A DNA stretch of 34,110 nt from Actinomycetota bacterium (GCA_009886035.1 VFJN01000154.1:1-34110); one strand, 5' to 3'. Positions 7,939-15,619 are shown, numbered from the stretch's first letter. The notes: a model not told the origin generated them from the letters alone. Numbers and translations: made by a program.

Positions 7939-8682
7939 GTGCTCACCGTCCGATTCGACGATCTCGGGCTTCAGGCGGACGACCTGCTGCTCGACATGGG
8001 CTGCGGCGCCGGACGGCATGCGTTCGAATCGTTCCGTCTCGGTGCCCGCACGGTGGCCTTCGACTACTCCGCCGCCGAGTTGAAAGACGTAGGCGGCCTC
8101 TTCGCCGCCATGCAGGCCGCCGGTGAGGCCGGCACCACACCGGGCTGGTTGGCGGTTACGGCCAACGGGGATGCGCTGCGCCTCCCCTTCGCCGACAACA
8201 CCTTCGATCGCATCATCGCCTCGGAGGTGCTCGAGCACGTATCCGACGACCAACAGGCCCTGAACGAGGTATTCCGGGTGCTCAAGCCAGGCGGCACCCT
8301 GGCCGCCACGGTCCCCGCCTGGCTTCCCGAGCAGATCTGCTGGGCGCTGTCGGAGGAATACCACGCCCCGTTTGTGGAGGGTGGACACGTGCGGATCTAC
8401 CGCGAGGCGACGTTGCGGGCCCGGATGCGACAAGCCGGCCTCGAGCCGAGGGGGGCCCACCACGCCCACGCCCTGCACTCGCCGTATTGGTGGCTCAAGT
8501 GCGCCGTGGGCCCCACGAACGATCAGCACCCGCTGGTGAAGGCATACCACCAGGTTTTGCTGTGGGACATCGCCCAGATCCAACCCATGGGCTGGCTCAC
8601 CCGTGCCGCCGAGCGCGTCCTCAATCCGGTGCTCGGCAAGAGCATCGTCGTCTACGCCCGCAAGCCGACCGGGACGCGTTAG
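7939..8682 (+). CDS. Class I SAM-dependent methyltransferase
   Basis: 247 aa. The SAM-binding Rossmann fold begins at once with LLLDMGCGAGRHAFE (about 16-30), followed by VAFDYSAAEL, GDALRLPFADNTFDRIIASEVLEHV (motifs II/III) and VLKPGGTLAATVP. The C-terminal half, with HHAHALHSPYWWLKC and LNPVLGKSIVVYARKP, is family-specific and may shape the substrate pocket. The gene begins GTG 7939, two bases after the GT4 stop, so the two are surely co-transcribed and probably act on the same product, for example O-methylating a sugar or a lipid-linked sugar. It is cytoplasmic. Methyltransferase identity is firm; the target is inferred. Confidence 0.9.
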   Translation: MLTVRFDDLGLQADDLLLDMGCGAGRHAFESFRLGARTVAFDYSAAELKDVGGLFAAMQAAGEAGTTPGWLAVTANGDALRLPFADNTFDRIIASEVLEHVSDDQQALNEVFRVLKPGGTLAATVPAWLPEQICWALSEEYHAPFVEGGHVRIYREATLRARMRQAGLEPRGAHHAHALHSPYWWLKCAVGPTNDQHPLVKAYHQVLLWDIAQIQPMGWLTRAAERVLNPVLGKSIVVYARKPTGTR

Positions 8683-8685
8683 CCC

Positions 8686-9747
8686 ATGCCCATCGACGTT
8701 CCGGGTCTTGTTTCGGCCACCGATTTACACAGCACGGTCGACGGCATCGCTGAGTGGCAATTGCCGTCGGGAATGATCCCGTGGTTCCCCGGCGGGCACG
8801 CCGATCCTTGGAACCACGTGGAAGCGGCCATGGCTCTCGACATCGGCGGACGGCATGAAGCCGCCGACCGCGCCTATCAGTGGCTCGTCGACCTGCAACG
8901 CGACGACGGGTCTTGGCACCAGTACTACATCGCCGGTGACGACGGCAGCACGCAGGTAGAACAGGACAAACTCGATGCCAACGTCTGCGCCTACATCGCA
9001 GCCGGGGTGTGGCATCGCTGGCTCCTCACCGACGACCGCGGGTTCGTGGAAACACTCTGGCCCGTGGTCGAAAAGGCCATCGACTTCGTCCTCGACCTCC
9101 AGACGCCACGGGGCGAGATCCTCTGGGCCCGCCACGCCGACGGCACGCCGTGGAGTTTTGCCCTCCTCACCGGCTCCTCCTCGATCTGCCACAGCCTGCG
9201 GTGCGCCATCGGCATCGCCGAGTTGCTCGGCCACGAGCGCCCCGACTGGGAACTGAGCGCCGCCCGCCTAGCCCGCGTGATCGCCACCGAACCCAAGGCC
9301 TTTGCCCCCAAACACCGCTGGGCCATGGACTGGTACTACCCCGTGCTGGGGGGCGTGCTGTTGGGCGAGGCCGGCCGGGCCCACCTCGAGGAGCGACGCG
9401 ACACCTTCATCATGGACGGGCGCGGCGTGCGCTGCGTCTCCGATCGGCCCTGGGTGACCGTGGCGGAAACGTGTGAATGTGCCCTGGCCTACCTCGCCGT
9501 GGGCGACCGCCCAACCGCCGAAATCCTCTTCGGATGGGCCCAGCAGTTTCGCCACGACGACGGCCGCTATTGGACCGGCACCGTGTTCCCCGACGAGGTT
9601 CGCTTCCCCGGCGGCGAACAGTCGACCTACACGGCCGCCTCGGTGATCCTCGCCGCCGATGCCCTCGCGGGCAACACGCCGGCGAGCGCGCTGTTCGTGG
9701 AGTCCGCCGGCGTACTTCCCCCCCTCATGGATCTCGGCGGCGAGTAG
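8686..9747 (+). CDS. Alpha/alpha-toroid protein (terpenoid cyclase/prenyltransferase-like or six-hairpin fold)
   Basis: 353 aa, starting at ATG 8686 three bases after the methyltransferase stop. It is helix-rich with repeated hairpins and short motifs such as YQWLVDLQRDDGSWHQYY (about 64-81), GHADPWNHVEAAMAL, FDVxx-free blocks like RDTFIMDGRGVRC, and a C-terminal QSTYTAASVILAADAL. The DGSW-type turns recall the QW turns of squalene/terpenoid cyclase toroids, but there is no DxDD or other catalytic signature I recognise, and six-hairpin glycosidases share a similar architecture. No signal peptide is visible. Its place directly after GT4 and a methyltransferase suggests it binds or processes the same glycoside or polyprenyl substrate. 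Function is not known to me. Confidence 0.75.
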   Translation: MPIDVPGLVSATDLHSTVDGIAEWQLPSGMIPWFPGGHADPWNHVEAAMALDIGGRHEAADRAYQWLVDLQRDDGSWHQYYIAGDDGSTQVEQDKLDANVCAYIAAGVWHRWLLTDDRGFVETLWPVVEKAIDFVLDLQTPRGEILWARHADGTPWSFALLTGSSSICHSLRCAIGIAELLGHERPDWELSAARLARVIATEPKAFAPKHRWAMDWYYPVLGGVLLGEAGRAHLEERRDTFIMDGRGVRCVSDRPWVTVAETCECALAYLAVGDRPTAEILFGWAQQFRHDDGRYWTGTVFPDEVRFPGGEQSTYTAASVILAADALAGNTPASALFVESAGVLPPLMDLGGE

Positions 9748-9796
9748 GCATCCCGGCTCACCCCCCGGCGAACCGGTAGGACCACCCCCGCCGCCA

Positions 9797-9813
9797 GGCT
9801 CCGGGATGGAGCC
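9797..9813. terminator. GC-rich hairpin between convergent operons
   Basis: GGCTCC-GGGAT-GGAGCC forms a perfect 6-base stem with a 5-base loop in the 71-base gap between the rightward toroid gene and the leftward potassium-channel gene. It has no T-tract, so it is only a candidate terminator serving either strand. Confidence 0.35.
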
Positions 9814-9818
9814 GAGAC

Positions 9819-10337
9819 CTACTCCCGGGTTAGGGCGCGTTTCCGGGTGGCCCCGAAGAGGACCCGGACGGCAGCCACCAAGAACGTGATGTCAAAGAGG
9901 ACCTGCAGCGTGACGGCAACCCTGGCGGTCGTGCCCATCGGCACGATGTCGCCGAAGCCCACGGTCGAAAGCGTGACGACGGTGAAATAGACGGCATCCA
10001 CCCGATTAGCCATACCCAGGAACTGATCACCATGACGATTGAGAGTGGTGTAGAGGGCGCTGAAGCCGAAGATGAAAATCGCCATGAGGTCCACGAGGGA
10101 CTCGACGGCATCGAAGATCGGCCGCTCCGACACGAGCACGGCTCGAACCCGGCGGACGGTGAGGGGAACGATGGCCAGAACGGCCGCAATGCCCACCAAG
10201 GCGCTTATCCATCGGTGCTCATCATCGAGCGGAACCACGGCGTAGAGCAGCCCCAGGATGAGCACCACCCCCGAGCAGCGCAACAGCGTGTGCGCCAGCT
10301 CCTTCCCCGAAACATGGATGTTCCCGATGTCATCCAC
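9819..10337 (-). CDS. Small potassium channel (Ion_trans_2 type)
   Basis: 172 aa from GTG 10337. Four hydrophobic segments are visible, roughly 20-37, 43-61, 78-98 and 140-161. Between the last two lies a pore loop with the selectivity filter TVGFGD (125-130) in YFTVVTLSTVGFGDIVP. It should sit in the inner membrane and conduct K+. There is no C-terminal RCK domain; the protein stops soon after the last helix with basic residues. The start codon lies 8 bases inside the end of the methyltransferase gene upstream on the same strand, indicating translational coupling, an odd pairing for an ion channel. The frame is open far upstream but that part is a shadow of the methyltransferase. Confidence 0.85.
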   Translation of the reverse strand: MDDIGNIHVSGKELAHTLLRCSGVVLILGLLYAVVPLDDEHRWISALVGIAAVLAIVPLTVRRVRAVLVSERPIFDAVESLVDLMAIFIFGFSALYTTLNRHGDQFLGMANRVDAVYFTVVTLSTVGFGDIVPMGTTARVAVTLQVLFDITFLVAAVRVLFGATRKRALTRE

Positions 10338-10950
10338 GACGTAGCACCCGCAGGCTTCCAACCGCTTGTTGTTCCTCGAACATCCCACTCTTGATGGCGG
10401 GAAGATAAATCTGCTCGTAGGGAGGGCGACCACCGTCGCGTGCATCGGGAAACACATCATGGATACAAAAGATGCCGCCGGAGATGACGTGGGGCGTCCA
10501 CCGCTCGTAGTCCGCCCGCGCCGGTTCCTCGCCGTGGCCGCCATCGATGAACAGAAACGCCAGCGGCGTAGCCCAGGCTTCCGCCACCGTCGAGGAGTCG
10601 CCCACTACGGCGATCACCGTATCCTCGAGGCCAGCGTCGTGGATCGTCTTCCGAAAAAAGGGGAGCGTGTCCATCTTGCCCACGGCCGGATCTACGAGGT
10701 CGGGCTCATGCCACTCCCACCCGGCCTGGTTCTCTTCAGAACCGCGGTGGTGGTCTACCGTGAAAAGCACCCGGCCGCCCCTCTGGGCCGCCGCCCCGAG
10801 GTAGACGGAAGACTTGCCGCAATAGGTCCCCACTTCCAACAGCGGCCCGGCCACCGCGAGAGCGAGGGCAGCGTCGTGGAGCGCTTCCCCTTCCTCGGGG
10901 GGCATGAACCCGCGGGCCGCCTCCGCGTGGCGCCGCTGAGCGGTGTCCAT
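10330..10950 (-). CDS. Class I SAM-dependent methyltransferase (Methyltransf_24-like)
   Basis: 206 aa. Rossmann-type SAM site LLEVGTYCGKSSVYLGAAA (about 37-55), then VLFTVDHHRGSEENQ (about 61-75), VVGDSST, and FLFIDGGHGEEPARADYERW with the Asp/His pattern of the cephalosporin-hydroxylase/Methyltransf_24 group, then GGIFCIHDVF. Such enzymes often O-methylate sugars or small molecules, sometimes with a metal bound by the Asp/His residues. The ATG at 10950 overlaps the nitroreductase stop (TGATG), so both are coupled; the channel gene overlaps its end. It faces the GT4 cluster, and I infer it belongs to the same pathway. Confidence 0.85.
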   Translation of the reverse strand: MDTAQRRHAEAARGFMPPEEGEALHDAALALAVAGPLLEVGTYCGKSSVYLGAAAQRGGRVLFTVDHHRGSEENQAGWEWHEPDLVDPAVGKMDTLPFFRKTIHDAGLEDTVIAVVGDSSTVAEAWATPLAFLFIDGGHGEEPARADYERWTPHVISGGIFCIHDVFPDARDGGRPPYEQIYLPAIKSGMFEEQQAVGSLRVLRRG

Positions 10951-11606
10951 CACCAACCGTCGACGTGAATGATGGGATCGAGGTCGCGTCGGCTGGCGGG
11001 CTGGAAATCGGTGCCGATCGTGTGGGCCACGGGAATGAGGGCACCCTGCATGACGTGGTCGGGAATCCCCAGCAACTCCGCGGCGGCCGCCTCCTCGGTG
11101 AGATGCAGGGTGGTCCAGCAGGTTCCCAGGCCCCGAGCCCGCGCCGCCAGCATGAAACTCCACACCGCCGGGAGCAACGATCCCCAGATGGCCGCCTGAA
11201 ATGCCACCGGGAGGTTGTCGGTGCGACCCGCGATGCAGGGAATCACGTGGACCGGCACCTCGGCGAGGTGATCGGCCAGATACTGCGCCGAGCTGATGAC
11301 CTTCTTCGTGGTGGCGATGAACGCCGGATCGTCCTGGGGCAGACTCGCCAGGGCAGCATCGGGGTTGCCGTAGAACACCGCAAAGGCGGCGGCATACCAC
11401 TCCGCTAGTTGACGGCGCTTGGCGGCGTCGGTGACCACGATGAAGTGCCAGCCCTGGTTGTTACCCCCGGTGGGAGCCTGGGTGGCCACTTCGATGCACT
11501 GGCGGAGCAGTTCGGGCTCCACCGGACGCGTCAGGTCCAGGCGTTTACGCACCGACCGGGTGGTGGAGAGGAGTTGATCGGGATCCAGAGGAAGCAGCGT
11601 CGACAT
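10950..11606 (-). CDS. Nitroreductase family protein (FMN-dependent)
   Basis: 218 aa. FMN/NAD(P)H-dependent reductase family. Near the N-terminus RSVRKRLDLTRPV carries the basic FMN-phosphate contact, followed by ATQAPTGGNNQGWHFIVV (about 41-58), GSLLPAVWSFMLAARARGLGTCWTT (about 144-168) and a C-terminal IPVAHTIGTDF block in the usual place. The natural electron acceptor in this family is often unknown; quinone-like, nitro or enoate compounds are typical. ATG 11606 is chosen; it has TAACCT 8 bases upstream, and the longer open frame upstream is compositionally unlike the family. The methyltransferase starts on its last base. Confidence 0.88.
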   Translation of the reverse strand: MSTLLPLDPDQLLSTTRSVRKRLDLTRPVEPELLRQCIEVATQAPTGGNNQGWHFIVVTDAAKRRQLAEWYAAAFAVFYGNPDAALASLPQDDPAFIATTKKVISSAQYLADHLAEVPVHVIPCIAGRTDNLPVAFQAAIWGSLLPAVWSFMLAARARGLGTCWTTLHLTEEAAAAELLGIPDHVMQGALIPVAHTIGTDFQPASRRDLDPIIHVDGW

Positions 11607-11614
11607 AAGGGCAG

Positions 11615-11620
11615 AGGTTA
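11615..11620 (-). promoter_or_regulatory. -10-like hexamer TAACCT for nitroreductase gene
   Basis: TAACCT is 8 bases from ATG 11606 and lies in the 25-base gap after the GtrA-like gene, suggesting an internal leaderless start for the nitroreductase-methyltransferase-channel set. Confidence 0.45.
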
Positions 11621-11631
11621 TCGAATGGAGG

Positions 11632-12120
11632 TCAGGAGGCTTTCGCACCCCCGGCCGCCGCGCGATCAGGATCAGAATCGGAATCGGGATCGAGGTGGCC
11701 AAACATGATCTTGTCGAGGAAGACAAACTTCGCCACCCACAGGAGGCCGAATCCGGCGAGGTTGGCTGATACCACGAGCACATGGGAATCCGACAGGGTC
11801 TGGGCGGCCGCCACCAGACCGGTGGACAGCGCCAGACCCATCCCGGTGAACACCCAGAACGGCACGATCTCCCGCGTGAAGGAGATGCGGCCGTCGCTCC
11901 CCCACACCCACCGCTTGTTGAGCAAAAAAGCGGGGATGGCGGTAATCATCACGGACAACACGTTCGACAACACCGGATCAAAGCCCAAGAACTGGCTGTA
12001 AATGGTCAACTGGGTCACCCCGAGGACCACCCCCACCACCGACACCATCGAGTACTTGATGGCCATGATGCCGCGGCCGCCGGTGATGCGGTCGAGCGCA
12101 GCGGTGGGCGAGAGGATCAC
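11632..12120 (-). CDS. GtrA-like membrane protein
   Basis: 162 aa with four predicted membrane helices at about 22-42, 48-68, 87-105 and 115-134, and the family-typical LLNKRWVWG between helices 2 and 3 and LWVAKFVFLDKIMFG after helix 4. GtrA-like proteins are thought to help move polyprenyl-linked sugars across the membrane or assist a cell-surface glycosyltransferase. The C-terminus ends with an acidic repeat-like tail DPDSDSDPD. GTG 12120 has TAGACT 8 bases upstream. Its position between glycosidase and methyltransferase genes, facing the GT4 cluster, fits a role in exporting a lipid-linked glycoside; that is inference. Confidence 0.85.
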   Translation of the reverse strand: MILSPTAALDRITGGRGIMAIKYSMVSVVGVVLGVTQLTIYSQFLGFDPVLSNVLSVMITAIPAFLLNKRWVWGSDGRISFTREIVPFWVFTGMGLALSTGLVAAAQTLSDSHVLVVSANLAGFGLLWVAKFVFLDKIMFGHLDPDSDSDPDRAAAGGAKAS

Positions 12121-12128
12121 GAGGGCCG

Positions 12129-12134
12129 AGTCTA
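12129..12134 (-). promoter_or_regulatory. -10-like hexamer TAGACT for GtrA-like gene
   Basis: TAGACT is 8 bases from GTG 12120, in the 56-base gap behind the GH1 gene. Confidence 0.45.
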
Positions 12135-12176
12135 GATCACCAGGCCTGAATGCTCATGGCTGGACCCCACCGGGCT

Positions 12177-13358
12177 TCAGTCGACCAAGGCGTTGGCCTG
12201 CGCCACCCGACCGAGCCACCGAGCGCTGTCTTTGGGTGTGCGCAGGAACGAGTGCCGGTCGCAATCCGCAATCCCGAATCTTGGTCCGTAGCCGAAAGCC
12301 CACTCGAAGTTGTCGAGCAGGCTCCAGTACGTGTATCCGCCCACGTCGATTCCGTCGTCGATACAGGCGAGTACCCCCTCCAGTGCGGTGCGCACATAGT
12401 CGACGCGTTGGGCGTCGTCGTCGGTACCGATTCCGTTTTCGGTGACAATGATCGGAACTTCACCACGGGTGTACTCCCACGCCCGTCGGATGGTGGCCTC
12501 CAGCGCCTCCGGGTAGTACTCGTAGCCCATCAGCAGCACGGTCATCCCGTCCTCCGGGCCCACCACGCCCTCGGGGCCCACCCGGGTGCGCGAATACGTC
12601 TGCACGCCCACAAAGTCGTCGCCGCCGGTGGCATCCAAGAAGACGTCTTCCATCGCCTCGCGCATGTGCTCTAGGCGCGACTCGCCGCCCGGCAGGGCCT
12701 GGTAGTCGCTCATGGAGATGGTGATTCCCACGGGCACACCGGGGGCATTGGCCCGAATCGCTTCCACCCCGTAGCGATGCGCCTGCACCATCACGTCGTT
12801 GACCCTGTGTCGGGCCTCCGCATCCTGCTTTCCCGGCGGGAAGACGCCCCACAGGTAGCCCACCGTAGACACGATGTTGGGCTCGTTGATCGTGCAGGCT
12901 CGCTTCATCACGCCTTCCAGCCGAGCGGCGGCCACCTCGCAGTACGCCGCGAACCGCTCGGCCATGGCATCGCTCTCCCAGCCTCCCTGATCAGCCATCC
13001 ACAACGGGGTGGTGAAGTGGTGGAAGGTCACAACCGGGTCGATCCCCGCCGTCAGTAGTCCTTCACACAGGCGCACGTAGTGGTCGAGCGCAACCTGAGA
13101 AAACTCTCCGTCGGCGGGCTCGATCCGGCTCCACTCGAGGGAAAACCGATAATCGGTGAACCCCAGATCTTTGATCAGGGCCACATCTTCTCCCCATCGG
13201 TTCCAGCTATCGCAACAATCGCCGCTGGATTCCTGGCAGCCCGACCCGGGCGTGTGCTCCCAACGCCACCAATCATTGTTTACGTTCCCCCCCTCGATCT
13301 GATGCGCCGCCGTGGCGGTACCCCAGCGAAAACCTTCGGGAAAACTCAGTGTGGCCAT
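12177..13358 (-). CDS. Beta-glucosidase-like glycoside hydrolase, GH1
   Basis: 393 aa, a somewhat short GH1 enzyme. Blocks in order: FPEGFRWGTATAAHQIEGG (6-24), YRFSLEWSRIEP (70-81), the acid/base Glu159 in TINEPN (156-161), the nucleophile Glu307 in IIVTENGIG (303-311), and YTYWSLLDNFEWAFGY (about 342-357), which lines the glycone site. All expected catalytic residues are present. No signal peptide, so it acts on imported beta-glycosides; exact sugar preference is not visible. ATG 13358 has TACCGT 7 bases upstream. The open frame that continues over the divergent thioesterase gene is an antisense shadow. It is divergent from the thioesterase gene across 42 bases. Confidence 0.93.
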   Translation of the reverse strand: MATLSFPEGFRWGTATAAHQIEGGNVNNDWWRWEHTPGSGCQESSGDCCDSWNRWGEDVALIKDLGFTDYRFSLEWSRIEPADGEFSQVALDHYVRLCEGLLTAGIDPVVTFHHFTTPLWMADQGGWESDAMAERFAAYCEVAAARLEGVMKRACTINEPNIVSTVGYLWGVFPPGKQDAEARHRVNDVMVQAHRYGVEAIRANAPGVPVGITISMSDYQALPGGESRLEHMREAMEDVFLDATGGDDFVGVQTYSRTRVGPEGVVGPEDGMTVLLMGYEYYPEALEATIRRAWEYTRGEVPIIVTENGIGTDDDAQRVDYVRTALEGVLACIDDGIDVGGYTYWSLLDNFEWAFGYGPRFGIADCDRHSFLRTPKDSARWLGRVAQANALVD

Positions 13359-13365
13359 GAACTGG

Positions 13366-13371
13366 ACGGTA
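13366..13371 (-). promoter_or_regulatory. -10-like hexamer TACCGT for GH1 gene
   Basis: TACCGT is 7 bases from ATG 13358. It is the same hexamer and spacing as the GH29 gene, so the two glycosidase genes share the same start-proximal element. It overlaps the second copy of a 13-base direct repeat. Confidence 0.5.
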
Positions 13372-13400
13372 CCCCAGCGCCGGTACGCGAAGATGAACTC

Positions 13401-14255
13401 ATGTCCCAGAACGCCGTCGACGACTTGGTGAAATTGCTCGACCTCGAACCGATCGAAGTGAACCTTTTTCGAGGGGTATCGCCCGACGAGGAACGGCAAC
13501 AGGTCTTTGGTGGCCAGGTGGCCGGACAGGCCCTGGTGGCCGCCGCCCGCACCGTGGAGGTGGGGCGCAGCGTGCACTCGCTCCACGCCTATTTCCTGCG
13601 CCGTGGCGATCCCACGGTGCCAATCCTCTACGAAGTGGACCGGATACGCGATGGCCGCTCCTTCAGTACCCGACGGGTGGTGGCGATCCAACACGGCACG
13701 GCCATCTTCAACCTCCAGGCGAGTTTTCAGGTGTACGAGGAGGGGCTCGAACACGAAGCGCCCATGCCGGAGGTCACCGCCCCCGAAGACCTCCCCGACT
13801 TTGCCACCCGCATGAAGCCCTACGCCGAGTCCATAGGCAAGTGGTACCACCGGCCTCGTCCGATCGATACCCGCAACGTGGACTGGAACCCCACGGATCG
13901 CCAGCGTTCGTTGCCGCCGTACCAGCGCGTGTGGCTGCGGGCCGACGGGGTGCTCCCCGACGACCCGGTGCTGCATACCTGTGTGCTCACCTACGCCAGC
14001 GACATGACCCTCCTCGACACCGCCCTGCTTCCCCACGGCGGAGGCTGGGATGACGACGGGCTGTTCATGGCCAGCCTCGATCACGCCATGTGGTTCCACC
14101 GGCCTTTTCGGGCCGACGAGTGGCTCCTCTACGACCAGGACACCCCCTCGGCGTCGCATGGCCGCGGCCTGGGTCGGGGCGTGATCTTCACGGCCGATGG
14201 CCACCTGGCGGTCACGGTCGTGCAGGAGGGCCTCATCCGGGTCATCCAGCCGTGA
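13401..14255 (+). CDS. tesB: Acyl-CoA thioesterase II
   Basis: 284 aa, double hot-dog thioesterase that hydrolyses medium/long acyl-CoA. The N-terminal half has LFRGVSPDEERQQVFGGQVAGQALVAA (about 22-48) and FSTRRVVAIQHG; the C-terminal half has the catalytic Asp201 in YASDMTLLDT, Ser225 in MASLDHAMWFH (at the position usually Ser/Thr) and Gln275 in VVQEGLIR, matching the family triad. ATG 13401 is chosen because it begins the family N-terminus (DDLVKLLDLE); the frame continues upstream into the divergent GH1 gene. The sugar-dehydrogenase gene starts on its stop (GTGA), so the pair is translationally coupled, although no pathway link is evident. Confidence 0.93.
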   Translation: MSQNAVDDLVKLLDLEPIEVNLFRGVSPDEERQQVFGGQVAGQALVAAARTVEVGRSVHSLHAYFLRRGDPTVPILYEVDRIRDGRSFSTRRVVAIQHGTAIFNLQASFQVYEEGLEHEAPMPEVTAPEDLPDFATRMKPYAESIGKWYHRPRPIDTRNVDWNPTDRQRSLPPYQRVWLRADGVLPDDPVLHTCVLTYASDMTLLDTALLPHGGGWDDDGLFMASLDHAMWFHRPFRADEWLLYDQDTPSASHGRGLGRGVIFTADGHLAVTVVQEGLIRVIQP

Positions 14256-15619
14256 CCGGCCGGTGGAGAGCGATTGCGGTGGCGGCGGCCGCCAGTGGGC
14301 TGGTGGGCTGCTCCGGCGGCCCCGAACAGCCCACCATCGCCCCGCTGCCGACCGTCACCACGGTGGCTCCCGCGGTGGCCGACACCGAGCCGCCCGCCCC
14401 CGAGGACCCGCTCAGCGTCGTGGCGTTGAGCACCCTGCCCATCGCCAAGGTGGACCATCCCACCGCCTTCGCCGCTCGGCCCAGTTCGCCCCACCTCTAC
14501 ATCGCCGAGAAGAACGGCACGGTGCGCGTCGTGAAGGTCACCACCAAAAGCACCAGCACCACCGCCAGCACCACCGCCAGCACCACCGCCAGCACCACCA
14601 AGCCGACCACCAAACCCACCGCCAGCACCGCCAACGGCACCACCTACGAACTCCAGACCACGCCGATTCTCGACATCTCCGACGATGTCCTCAACGAAGG
14701 GGAGCGGGGCCTCCTCGGGATTACCTTCTCCACCGATGGGCGACGGCTCTACGTCCACTACACCAGCAAGCCCAACGGACGCACGGTGGTGGCGGAGTAT
14801 TCCCTCGGCGACGGAGACGTCGTGGACAACGACTCGCGTCGCGAGATCTTGACCGTGGCGCAGCCGTACCCAAACCACAATGGCGGTCAGCTGGCGATCG
14901 GTCCGGATGGCTACCTCTACATCGGCCTCGGCGACGGCGGTTCCGGAGGCGATCCCGATCAGCGGGGCCAGGATCCCAAAACGCTGTTGGGCAAGATTCT
15001 CCGGATCGATCCCGAGGTAGATCGCCCCGCTGACTCCAAGGCCAGTGGCGGGGCGAACGCATCCGCCTACGTCATTCCCCCCGGCAACCCCTTCGCTGAC
15101 GGTCGGCAGGGGCAACCCGCCGTGTGGGCCTATGGCCTTCGGAACCCATGGCGCTTCAGTTTCGATCGCGCCACCGGCGACCTTTGGATCGGCGATGTCG
15201 GCGAGAGCGCATGGGAAGAGGTGGACTACCTCCCCGCCGTGGACGGCTTCGATGCGGGCCGAGGGGCCAACTTGGGCTGGAGCAAGATGGAGGGCACCCA
15301 TAGCTTCAATGGCGGCCAACTCCCCACCGGGGCCATCCCCCCGGTCTACGAGTACGCCCACGGGGCGGGAGGGTGCTCGATCATCGGGGGCTACGTCTAT
15401 CGCGGCAAGATCATCGCGGCCCTCGAGGGGGCCTATCTCTTCGCCGACTACTGCGCGGCCGGAGTGCGCGCCATCCGGGTGAAGGACGACGCCGTGGTCG
15501 ACCAGCGCACCTTTCCCGTGGCCGGCGAGAACATCACCTCCTTCGGCCAGGACCGTGACGGCGAATTATTCGTGCTGCTCGACAGCGGCGGTGTGGTGAA
15601 ACTCGTGCCCGAGCCATGA
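14252..15619 (+). CDS. Glucose/sorbosone dehydrogenase-type (PQQ-dependent sugar dehydrogenase family) lipoprotein
   Basis: 455 aa, six-bladed beta-propeller lipoprotein. Signal peptide with lipobox LVGC (Cys20), then a Pro/Thr-rich linker. The propeller blocks PTAFAARPSSPHLYIAEKNG, DISDDVLNEGERGLLGITF, PYPNHNGGQLAIGPDGYLYIGLGDGG, LLGKILRID, VWAYGLRNPWRFSFD, LWIGDVGESAWEEVD and GGYVYRG follow in family order; NHNGG carries the conserved active-site His and GLRNPWR the Arg. Soluble members use PQQ and calcium, so this is probably an extracytoplasmic sugar oxidoreductase, though the group includes non-PQQ relatives. Unusually, residues about 97-131, inside the first blade, are a Thr/Ser/Ala/Lys low-complexity insertion built on 12-base tandem repeats. 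GTG 14252 overlaps the tesB stop. The DUF952 gene overlaps its end. Confidence 0.88.
   Translation: MTGRWRAIAVAAAASGLVGCSGGPEQPTIAPLPTVTTVAPAVADTEPPAPEDPLSVVALSTLPIAKVDHPTAFAARPSSPHLYIAEKNGTVRVVKVTTKSTSTTASTTASTTASTTKPTTKPTASTANGTTYELQTTPILDISDDVLNEGERGLLGITFSTDGRRLYVHYTSKPNGRTVVAEYSLGDGDVVDNDSRREILTVAQPYPNHNGGQLAIGPDGYLYIGLGDGGSGGDPDQRGQDPKTLLGKILRIDPEVDRPADSKASGGANASAYVIPPGNPFADGRQGQPAVWAYGLRNPWRFSFDRATGDLWIGDVGESAWEEVDYLPAVDGFDAGRGANLGWSKMEGTHSFNGGQLPTGAIPPVYEYAHGAGGCSIIGGYVYRGKIIAALEGAYLFADYCAAGVRAIRVKDDAVVDQRTFPVAGENITSFGQDRDGELFVLLDSGGVVKLVPEP
14555..14599 (+). repeat. In-frame 12-base tandem repeat
   Basis: AGCACCACCGCC is repeated three times perfectly (14555-14566, 14567-14578, 14579-14590) and then continues as AGCACCACC. 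Each unit encodes Ser-Thr-Thr-Ala. Imperfect related units extend to about 14644. Since the unit is a multiple of three, copy-number change by slippage would lengthen or shorten the protein without a frameshift. Confidence 0.9.

Noticed and set aside
11668-11698. Repeat-like GATCC/GATTC tract encoding an Asp/Ser tail in the GtrA-like protein
   Set aside because: Short, imperfect and in coding sequence; looks like an ordinary acidic tail.
13359-14204. Extension of the GH1 frame over the thioesterase gene
   Set aside because: Antisense to a complete tesB with catalytic residues; the GH1 family start is at 13358.
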